Below the pieces are notes generated by a model. The model did no database searches. It was not told the origin of the DNA and saw only the letters and a list, made by a program, of their open reading frames with translations. Positions 13,401 to 25,400 of a DNA stretch of 64,000 bases are shown one piece after another; the stretch's first letter is position 1; every line of letters starts with the position of its first letter. Origin of the DNA: Drosophila pseudoobscura (taxonomy: Eukaryota; Arthropoda; Insecta; Diptera; Drosophilidae); NCBI RefSeq assembly GCF_009870125.1, contig NC_046679.1, positions 19,158,001-19,222,000 of the forward strand. Reading direction: 5' to 3'. The translations under genes and the position numbers were made by a program.

Positions 13401-16400
13401 CGTTTCTACTCCTGCGGCAGAAGACCCTATTCCTCGATTTATCCTTATCATAGTGATAGAATGTCAGATGCTAAACGATTTTCTAATCTTGAAGTCTGAA
13501 AATAGCACTTATCGAATCGACTTTTTTAATAAATCTGGTATTTTATGATATTTTTCGTCTGTTGTCATGAGATTTCACACTTTTGATATTTAATCTTACA
13601 TAAATATATATGGAATTATACAATTTGTTATACATATACAATAGTGTAAAATTATCGCGTACTTTTGCGTTAACAGTTCTAAGATAATGAAATATGCATT
13701 ATTTTAAATTATAACTAGAATTTGTATTCATTCTCAAGTCGTTTTGCGACATTTAAATGAATAAAAGCTTTTCTTCATTCTCGTCATTCTTCGCCAAAAT
13801 GAAGGGTTAAATAACAGAGGGCATAATAGGCTAAAAAGCTGGCCGCTCAATGTATTAAACGCAATTAAAGTTAAGTAACAATCGATTCTCTTTAGATACA
13901 CCGGGCGGATAAAATCATAAATTTTACACTTTTATGGAGAATGTTTAATAGAAATAATTAAAAAAGGAATGTTAACTTTACGGACTTAAGCTTTTGATGC
14001 CATTGAATATCGTGAATCCTTATGTCAGCTAGGTCAGTAATCCGAACTTGATTATTTTTAACATTTTTATAAGGAGTAACAGAAAACTAGCTTTAGATTT
14101 TCATTGAGATAGCTAAACCAAAAAAAAAACTTGTAGGCCTAGTAAACGACGGACAGTGGGAGAAATTAATGTTATATACGTTGACGATCAACTGAAATAA
14201 TTTGTATTTTTTAAATTGCAATGAATTTAGTTTGTGGTCTAAACATAATGAGTTACCGATGTCAATGTCTTTTCATATTTGAATTCAAGATTTTGTAGCG
14301 GTTTGTTGTGAAATTGGTTGCGAGAAACAATTGCTCGATCATATCGCTATCCCCCCTCCTAGGAGACGATGAGCTCATCCGAGTTGGTGGTAGACTTGAA
14401 GAAGCTCTACTTTCATACAACGCATGAAACAACCCAGTTTTGCTACCATACAATGAAACAATCGTCAAAATGATCTTGCGTGAACTCCATGAGGAGAACA
14501 TGTATTGTGGTGCTCAAGCATTAAGGGCGATTGCAAGACAACAATATTGGATCATCAATGACAAGACAATGGCTAGGAGCATCATTCACAGCTGTGTTAG
14601 ATGCACAAAGGCTAGGCACCAGATCATGGTCAATCTTCCAGCACAAAGAGTCATACAAGCACGCCCATTTCTGTGGACCAATTTCGATCCACCATAAGAT
14701 CCGAGGCAAAAGACCAGATAAGGCATACATCGCCGTGTTCTGCTGCTTTTCCACAAAGGCAGTGCACCTGGAGCTGGTAAGCGTCCTGACCACAGATGCC
14801 TTCTTGGCAGCCCTGCGTCGATTCTTAAGCAGACGTGGAAAGTGCCAAACTATTCATTGCGACAATGCAATGAACTTTGTTGGTGCAAACAACCAGCTCA
14901 AAGAATTAGAAGAATCCATATTCAGCTCATAGGCAAGTTCTCTGATCACGAATCATTGCAACAAAAAACAAGTGGAATTTAAATTCATTCCTCCCAGGGC
15001 TCCATCGTTTGGCGGCCTCTGGGAAGCAGCGGTAAAATCAGCAAAAAAGTTGGTAAAGCGCTGGGAATTGGTATTGCGCCTAAAGCATTCATTCTGGAAA
15101 CAATGGTCTACGAAATACCTCCAAGAACTGCAAGCTCGGCATAAGTGTCCGCATAAGCCCGAAGACCGCTTTACCAAACGTACCTGAAGGATTATTAGTT
15201 TTAGTAATGAAGTGTCCAATGGGTCGCATCATTAAGACATATCCAGGACAGGACAACCACGTAGTTGTGGTAAAGCAGTTGATGTTAAAACAGCATTTGG
15301 CGTATACAAGCGCCCGATCACTCGTCTGGCGCCGCTATTTCGCGAAGATGCGGCAATCAGACGTTCCAACAACGTGATCAATGACAACACAGAAAATGAT
15401 GAGCCACCCAAACAGCGAACAAAAATATTTGTACCTAAATTAACATTAACATTATTAGTGCTGTTGCTCATGCTTCCATTAGCATTGTCACAGTCAATAA
15501 ATGTGACAAAATTCACAAACAAGCCTGGAATATTCTATGAAAAGCTTGGAACATCAAGAATAGCAACTTCTGAGTGGACCATGATCGTATACTATGACTT
15601 GGACCCATATGCATATGCAACTAATGTCTGCTGAAATGTCAGAGTTACGACACATGTGCCATGAACTGAAATATGTTCCGGCATGCAACTCCATAGGTCA
15701 ACACTTTCAACATGTGTATAACGAGCTACAAGCAGAAAGCGCTTTAATGAAAAACTCTCGAAAACGCAGATCGCCGCTGGATATCATAGGAAATGTAGCA
15801 AGCAGTCTTTTTGGTGTTCTCGACGCAAAATACGCTGAGGAGATGACTCAAGTAATTCAGAAACTGATAACCAATGAAGACTTTCTACTACATCTACTCC
15901 AAAACCAAACATCAATTGTCGACGCGACAATAAACGTAGTCAGAAAAGACAAAGTATCAACTGATAATCGCCTAAAAGTTTTGGAACAGCAATTGACTAC
16001 TATCAACCGACAAAGAGGGTCATATCACAGAGATTATCTGACTCAAGCGTATTTAGGACTATTATCACAGTTAACCCTGCTCACAACAACTCTCCAACGA
16101 ATGCAGTCCGACATATCTAATGTCCTAATCGGTATTCATCATCGGTATTCATTCATGTCTCCCGACCAACTAAGAGACCAACTAGACCAGATACGGGATC
16201 ATTTGCCACAAGATTAAATGCTGCCGGTGACAACGAAAGAGGTGATTCAACTATACAGAATCATGCGAGCCGAAGGAACCCCGACTTCAGCATACGTCAT
16301 CTTCAAGTTAACGCTACCTCTGGTCTCAACAATTCATCTCGAAGTCTTCAGCATCATACCAATTCCTTTCTGGGATTCAACAAGATGAAGTCTGTTCGAC

Positions 16401-19400
16401 CTCAGAACCACCATAATAACTGTAAACATCCACCGAGACCTCGGCACTACGCAAGAGGAATTCCGACGTTGCCTTAAAGTACACAACAAGGAGTTCATAT
16501 GTTTTGACCATCAGACGATCTTCACGACTTTCAAGTGGGTCAAGAGGTTTATTGACGGAATTTTTACCATAGTAGTTTTGTGAAAGGCTTTAATGCGAAA
16601 CTGGCACCTACTTTTCGTAAAGCCCGCATTAAAAAAAGACTCGATAACAGCTACTACGAGTTGGACGATTTCCAGGGTCGCTTTATTGGTAAATATCATG
16701 CAAAAGATATTAAACAAGCACTCCAAGTGTGGATCACGCTTTGGTTAGCAAGACCCCAAAGTTTTGATATGCACTTTTTCGGCCGTGCACTATATTTTTA
16801 TTAAATATTGCTGTGCCTAGATTCTGTATGACGTAAACCGACCATAGAAAAAACGTGGGTTGCTGTATTTAGTAGTCCCAGCATCGTTCTTTTTCTCCTC
16901 GTGGCCGTCATCGTGACCGGTAGTGCAAACATATCCACTTAAAGCCGGCTTCGTACCATTCGAAGGTTAAGCCAAAGTCACAGATCCCTGCCAGTGCAAA
17001 GTGTTAGTCGTGGAGAAAATATATATCCCCAATACGTTGATCGCCGTCCGAAAATTGGAAACGAGCGCTCCAGGGTGTTCAGATTTTTCTCAATTAGTGG
17101 TACAATTCTGTTGAGGTAATTATCCACCCACCTACAGCGACCCGTTGAAAAATGTTCTGTTCTTTCCGCGTAGGAGTAGCACCACTAGTGTTTACATATT
17201 GAAACGCTGGTCTAGAAGTTACGGATTGGTTATTCCCGGAGACCACAATTGGCCACGTGCCCGTACCATCGGTTAAACCACACCGTCTGACATTCGGATG
17301 AGGCGGTAGCCGAGGGCATGGACTTGCTCCTCAAGTAAACCCGATCGGTGTGCTCTGCAAGCGCCGCCTGGCCCCGTTCGACCCATGGGGATGATCTGAC
17401 TGACTCTTCAAATACACCAGTCGCCCCACGAGCAATCCAGTGTGCGAATGTACCTAACCTCACGCCGCAGATGGACCGCGGTCATCGACCCTTGGCATCG
17501 GAAGCAGCTGAAGTAACCTGCGCCCGGTACAATCTTGTGCCAGCTGCAGACCTCGAGTTGAAACACGGCCTCCAGCCGGAGCGCATCCACCCCACCTCGG
17601 CCTTAGTTTCAGTTTCTATCTTTTTTTTTCGAAATTAGACTCGATATGTGAAACCCTGTGTTTTGATTCCGCTTTCTGTTAAACAACGTTCTTTTGATAT
17701 GGCAAAAATGTGCAAAAGCCAAGTAAATCCCGTATAAACAAAAAGGGAATTCCTGTCCATGGGCTAAGTCCAACCTGACACAAATGAGTAGTGGATTAAT
17801 ACCGATTATTTTTACAGTTTTTGATTTTGGTTGCCACGCATTCATCTCATCATCTATACAGATACTCATCACATCATCATCAAATCACCTCATCCAACAC
17901 ACAACGAAAGATCTTTCTGCGTAAGAGCCAAAGTTATTAATCGTCTCGTAAGTGACTATCATGAAACAAGTAAACCATATTAAAAACATGAATGTGCGGT
18001 AACTATTCGTTGGTCTTCAACCATGATCACGGTTTTATACACGTATTACTCAGGCCTTTAATCGACTTTCCATATACCCGGTTTGTGTCTTGGTTTGTCA
18101 CTGACCGAGTTAACGTAATGAAGTTTAAAGTTGTCGTGTTCCTATGATGAAGAAGTACCCTTGTTTTGCACCTTTATATACACACTCCTAACCATTTCTA
18201 TTATAGATTTACGATCATTATACCCCATGTCGCCCCTATGATACTCTTTCCCCCGTAGATGCTGTATAGTAATACCCTTTATAAGTAAGAAAATATCGAA
18301 TAGCTGGCTTTTATTAGGGATTAGCTTCTCTTAGCTTTAGGTTTTTTAGAAATTTAAATGAACCAAGGATAAATATATTTTATCACCGCAGTCTTTGTTG
18401 GAGCGATCCTGTCGATTAACGGTTGGCCTCGCAGGATCATGGTAGGGTGGGATTTCTCGCCAGTGGGCGATACCGCAGCCAACAAAGCGCTGACGGGTGA
18501 TATTCTTCGTTAATGCTGATCTGTCCCTTTGATCCTCTTTATCCCGTTTCCTAGTATCCTTTCCCAATTCGTACGCGATTTTTATAAATTCTTACCTCTA
18601 CCCTTTCGTCTCGGGAGTAGTCATGAGGTTTGAAAGCCCTCCAGTGATGCCAGCACCGGGGCGCCCAGGTATCTTCTCCTAGCGTTTTAAGGAAGCCAGG
18701 CACATTCTCGGTTCTCTCATTCGCCAGCCCAAGGCCTTCGTTCGATGCCTTGGTGGCTGGGAACCCAAAGATCCGTACTGATTTTGTCATGCCTAGGGTG
18801 TCTAGTGCCTCCCTGCTCGCCAAGACTCTTCTGGAACTGACCGCGGACGAGTGAATGGATCTTATCGCCGCTTGGCTGTCATCGTGTGCTCGTTCTTTGA
18901 TCTGAGCGACCTCTGGTGCTTTCCTGGTGGCTATATCTCTATTCCATGGAGAATCTCGAGAGTTGTCTTTCTCCCAAAGGCAGAAAGGTGCAGCCATGTG
19001 AATCCCAAGGATTACAACCCGATAAGCTTTATCTCCTTTCTCCTAAAAACACCGCTATGAGTTATGGAGACTGATGTCAAACAACCAACATTCCTATACC
19101 AAAGAGAATTCAGTGGAGACGTCACTACATTCGGTAGTAGCTACCATTGAGAATGCTCTTCATAATAAGAGGTATGCACTGGCAGTATTTGTTAACATCT
19201 TACGAATGTAATAACAAATCGCCTGGAGGCGACTAACATACAGTCAGCAAACAACCTGTGGATATAGAACCTCCTAGGTTGTGGACGGCTGCAATCGGAG
19301 TGGGGCACCGCTTCCATGGTGAAAAAGTCACACAGACGACCTCATCAACAGATATGAAAGGAAGGCCCCAAAATTAACAGCTTATGCTGATTACAAAAGA

Positions 19401-22400
19401 ATACTTATTACGGGTGTACGTCCATCGACCCTCAGCTCCATAATGGAACGTACTGTACAGACCCTGAGATAAGGCAGTCATATAAGCTACCGGACCGAGG
19501 ACTTAGACATGCTGAGTATATTGCGGAAAGCCATGGGGTAATAACATCCAGTCCAGTCCTTATGCTTTTATGCTCTCAAAGGAGTCTATCGTTCAGTGGA
19601 TTCTCTTATTAGTTAACTGATCTGTTGGGGGGTGTTGTTCCTCGGTTGCTAGGTCCTGACATCGGTGCATTCAGGGAAATGCACCTCCATTAGTGCTATT
19701 AGGGTTTCTTCACTGCCCTCTGTCCACTGTCCGTCATCTAGCTTTAATTGACTATGTATAGTGGACTGCTTTGAAAGCAGCTTCCAGAGCCTTGCGGCTT
19801 AAGGTACTTTCTCGATGCTGGAGCAGAAGATCCTTCTCGAGCTTCGCTGTGCATTGTGTAGTTCCTTCTTCTAGCTCCTAAGTAGGAGTTTGTATTTATC
19901 ATTAGTGATCTCTTCGTTCGCTGGTTTGGTGATCTTAAAGAATTACCATGTTCCTTTCGATAGAAAGATTCTACTTCACAAAAGTTGACTAAACTGCAGG
20001 ACGAGGTTACTAGTTACACATTTCTAAAGCTAAAATACACTTTCAGCTCTGAAGTCTGCGGAGCTTAAAGAACACATTTCAAACCTATTCGAATTTTCAG
20101 TTTAAAAAGATAAAAATTAAAGAAGATGTATTCAATTTTGTTTGAGCAGCTCTGTTATTTTACCAAATCTCTGTTTAACTAAATAAACAAAAGCAAAATT
20201 TACAGAGTCGCAAGATATCTTCGGCATGCCGAATTGAAAAATTGTACTTATGCTCTTAATAAATTAAGAAAAATATAGTGTTTTTGTTTGTTATTTACGG
20301 CGTATGCGACTAATTTCAAAATGAACATGTATTTCTATTTAGAGCGCGGAAGTTGGAATGCGAAGCATAGTTATGTTGGATGAGCAAGGAGGTAAGAAAT
20401 TTCTGGCAAAAGAGTTTTCGGTAGTCTATAAATTATATAGTTTAGAAAGTCAAGTGGCGATCTATAGTAAAAGTATTTAATATTTGTATAAATAATTATG
20501 CACACTAGAATTTTCCCATTGATTGCCTTAATTTCAACCAACAAAAAAACATTGAAAGTCAAGACAGAACAAATTACCCTTTCATCTCCGCGCTGTAGAT
20601 CGTTTTCAATAAATTACATAGCTCGCAAACAACGTTCAACACTTTTTCACTTTGCTGTCTCGTCAATGACGAAACAGAAAAAGACCACGCAGACACTGTC
20701 TCTCACTGAGCAGAACACTTCTTGTCTCTTCGCTTGTGTTATGTGTTTCTGGTTTTCGGTTGAGCCGTTTTTACTTTTTTTTCGTGATTATTTATTCATG
20801 TTTTCCGCATCTTTTGGTTTATTGTATTGTAATACGAAATGTAATGTAATGTAATGCCAAAATAGGCAAAAAAACATTTTTGTTTTGCTTTTCACGATTC
20901 ATTTTTATCTCCAATAGGCAAACCACATACAATTCACAAAGGCAATTGATCGTTGCACCACACGTACAAGATGTGTCCGTAAATGAGAGCTTACAGCTTT
21001 CTTAGTACATATCTTTAGCTTAAAAGGGTTTCATATTTAGCCTATTCCCTTAGGTAACCATTCATTTCTGGGATGGTCAGAAAGGTTTATCAGTTCTGAA
21101 ATTTTCGCAACCGGTCCACACTCCATCTGGATTCTCAATATGCACGTTTCTATACAATTATTAGCCGAATGCAACTCTAGAAAGCTATATATGGCAAGAA
21201 AAAGTAATTTGCGTTTAGAAATAGTTTAAATCATACAAGACCAAATAAGACAAAAAGAAAACCAAAAGAAATATGAAATTGAGAGATTGGAACCTGTGTT
21301 GGTAAGTTCAATATATATATTAGGTTTTTTGTATATTAGTTTTCTAAAGCTGTTTGAAAAACAAACGCATGCGGAAATTGAAAATCTCGTTGTAAACAGT
21401 TAGCTCTATAATATTGTGGATTTGTGGGTAGCCCGAAAGAATTCCTTTGAAGTCGATCATGATAGATTCGTTCTATCTATCCAAGATGACAATTTATTCA
21501 TTTGAACAATGGCTTTCTAAATGTTTGAAAAATGATTTGGCCGTGGTTATAGCAATTTTCCAGAGTATCTGTCGCTTGGTTCGTACTAGTTTCTAGTGCT
21601 CCTCATGCGATTTCTGCTGCTCCTTCTGGACCTCCAACTTTTCCCAAGTAATCTCAAAAAAGTTGTTAAGAACGTGTACAAAAAATAATATACATATTAA
21701 ACTTACCACCATCAGTTTCTGCTCTCTCTAGTTTGTATGTTTTCTAATTTGGTTTGGCTTGTCTTTACCTTGCACGATTTGAAATTTGAAGTACGATTTG
21801 AAATATGTCTCAGCTCTAACTCTTTTCTTGCCAATCAAGAATATCCTAGATAGATGGTAGATTAATGAGAAATTTTCGGAACGGAAAAACCTTACTGATC
21901 ACTCAACAAATGGATGGGACTGTGGGACGTCTGTGGTACTAAGCTATTAAGTGTATGTGTAAGGTCCGTGGTAAAGTCCGTATGTCATGAATTTCGAATT
22001 GGTATTCTTCTGAAAATCTGACAATAGAGGTCCGGTTACTCTCGGTTACAGAGGCGGCTGACAGGCTCGCTAAAAGCCCTTCACACTTAGGCTGTTTTCG
22101 ACCCGTTGTGGTACCGCTTAGGATCATTCCTATTTCAAATTGTGAGATGTGATGTCAGCAGTTATCCCACTTAGATGCCAAAGGTTAACCCAAAGCATTG
22201 TATTGTTTTTCTGCTGAGAGATGGACAGGAGCATAACAGGTATTCCACCGTCTCCTCCTTTTTGTCTATACACATACGTCTCTACAAAACTCATTGTAGG
22301 GGACGCCTAGCTTGTTTGCCTATTTATGTTTGTCCATGCTTGGTGAGTTATGCAACATCTTGGCCCTAATTGCCACTTATTGTCTGTAAATCGCTTGAAG

Positions 22401-25400
22401 TGCTCTTTTATGATAAGCTGACAAGTGGCCATTGGCATAAATACTCCGAATTGTTTTGGAGAAAGGAGATTGCAATACCGGATCTGGCCAGCTCGTCTGC
22501 TATGCTGTTGCCTTGGTGTCTGGTTGCCTTGTCGCCTTGTGGCCTATATATAAGGGACCTCTATATGGCTGATTAAAAACTGCCGAGCCATCTTATGAAG
22601 AGATTTGCGATAGATGCCACTGTGGCCGTTCGATTAAATCGCATTTAGTGATTTAATAAACTGCGATCGAATATAGCTGTCGCTATAGATGTTGAAGTGA
22701 GTTGCCGTAACGGTAGCCGCATGAATGCAGTTAAAGTCTGCAGTGATCTGGAAAAATGAAAGAGTGCCTAATTTGCAGCTACTCGGAGCAGATTCCTCCT
22801 TTGACCATATTGTCCAGCTTTGATCCATTTGTGAAGATTTTTATGGCCCCATCTGTGTCTGGTGGTCTCGCGCCAGTAGTGGTCTCTGTGAGTGTTCATC
22901 CCTCCTCCATCCTTTTGAAATGGTAACTTGCATGGGCATCCTCCCTTTGATCGCAGTATACGATGTTGTTGCTATTTAATTTGTATGAGTGATCTTTGTG
23001 CTGTGGTTCCCAGTAGTCGGAGTCTATCAGACTTATTGCTGCTTTTTGTGCGCTCCTTCCCTGCGTGGTCTATCGTGGCGTCCTTCGCTCTATCTTTGAT
23101 GGGTCCCCATCAGCTCTCGCCGCCGTGTTGTCACCACGGCGAAGGTTGTGAAGCAGACACATTTTTAAGTGCATACGTACGAACTTCACTTTAGCTTTGA
23201 ACTACAATCAGCTTGTTCTCCTTCGTCGCTAATCCACGGACCCTGTCTCCCACTATCTATGGCACTTGGATTAGGACAATGTCTGCTCCACTCGCGTCCA
23301 ATTGGGTTATTAAAGCAGCGGATGCTGCTTTACCGTGGTGTAGATTGATTTGTATGAGTCTCAGGGACATCATCAATGTTCCCCACCACTGTAGTCTCGT
23401 TTTCCGATTCTTTGGAAATGTTCTCGCGACACATAGCTTTAAAGTGGAGATTCAGCTCTGAATCAGACTGTCACACATGTCGGCTCCAGCTCGCCGTCGG
23501 GTGTTTCGATCTTCAAGCTAACGGTCCTGCTGGACTGGGTTGTCGACAGGTTGCACATCGGCCGCTGCGTCTGAATTATACACATTGATGGTGACTGCGC
23601 TTAGGCCGAAGCTTAACCCGCCTTTGTCTGTCTCTATCGGGGCCAGTGACATCTTATTCAGCAGGAGCACAAGGCGTCTTTTGTGAGTTCAGCCTTTTTT
23701 GTTGAGTATGTACCTTGCACTTCGGCGTAAGTGAACTTTTTGGCTTGGCACTAGTCGGACACTGGCCCGATGATCGATGGCTACTAGTCAAACTAGGGAT
23801 GGGAAGTTTGTGAGCTAGTTATACGAGGCATAAATAAATAAATAATAAATTAGTTTAATATGCTATTCACACTGACGACCATCCACCATCTAGTTCAGGG
23901 ATGGTACGAAAGGTTTTGGATTTCCGAAAATTATCCTTTTAGTCTACCATCCATTTTTGATGTTCCTAAACCACACGTTCCTACACAATAGTTAGCCAGT
24001 GGTTTTCAAATGCAACCCTAAATAACAATGATGTGCAATAAAAAATAGTTCGCGCCTAGACATATTTCAAATCTTAATTCGAACTTTTAATCGAAATTGA
24101 CCGCTTGTATTGAAAATCTAACATTGGCATGATGGCGCTGTGGTTTTGCGGGGGTCTCGAAATAATTCCGTTAATATCATCCGCGACAGATCCAACTACG
24201 GCTCTAGTATTATTTCTGCAACCAAGGCGCCGCACCAAAGCGCGGATTAAGCTGGAAAATCTCCTGGAGATTGTTCGGAAAGTGCTTGAAGTCCAAAGGA
24301 GCACCAGGAAACAAAGCGAGAGGCCTTCTTGTGGACGTTGACATGCAATAACTACATATTTCAAGAAGCAATACAATTACTGCACCGTCTAGTGGACCGC
24401 ATGCAGGAAAGAAGCAAGAAGAATCGATGGACAGGCTGAATAGTTTAAGCAAGGGTCCACACAGAGCCTCGGCGTAGTACCTGAGTACAGAGCCTGGAAC
24501 CCCGTCTGGAACGGCAAAAAGATCGGTGTTAAGGCAAATCAGTTGCCTGCCTTTACACATATGTATATATATCTATAAGAGACATGTATGAAATCACGCT
24601 CTTAAATTGTAATGTCGTGCGCTCTTATACCATGTTGCGAACGGAGCCAATGCAAGCAGCAGCCGCTCATGAAGAGGGCGCCGCTTTAGAATAAACTCAC
24701 TTATAATTGAAAGTCGATTGAGTGCACAAGTTTGATCTGTCGGTCTGTCTGATTCCAGTGTCTAATTAAACACTCAGAAATCGAGACTAACGGCAGGCTA
24801 TTTAGCACAACCAATCGCCAATTGCCTGTTCATTATTTGCCGACGTATTACGAAATGATAGCGAGGATGGGTGTGCGGACATTCTACGCTTACTGTTTAC
24901 GAAGCAGGAAAACTGTTTAGGGTCCTGAGAAAAACGTATCCTGCATCGAGATAGGTAGTTCTTATAGCATTTTGCATTAAGAACTGAAAAGTTTGACCGA
25001 GCTATTACATAGCAAGAGTGAGAAGTAGGAGGACCAACTTCCTGAAATTTTTTATAAAGTCTTGATTTTAAGTTTTTTAGGCTGGATAACTCTTTGGTAA
25101 ACCAAGGGGCTTTCCAGATCTAATCGGACAAGAAAGCGGGACAGAAGAATACAAAAATGTGCCAAGAGCATTGTAAAAAATGTTTGTGCCTTTTATGACA
25201 TCAGTGCACAAAGACAAAGCGGACCTATTAAAATCCCTAATTAGGTTATTAAGCTTCGCAAACTCGGCTTTACGAAATCACTAGACACGTTCAGATAGCC
25301 TACTCGACCGACCCAATACAGTTGTACCTATAACTAGCGACCCCTCGAAAGTAGGATAGTAGGCGTTTTCAGGTATAGTGAGCGGAAGTGCTCGGGTTAA

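Noticed and set aside
17348..17638. 96-codon frame in GC-rich DNA
   Set aside because: Comparable open frames on the other strand and proximity to a gypsy pol tail suggest retroelement noncoding sequence.
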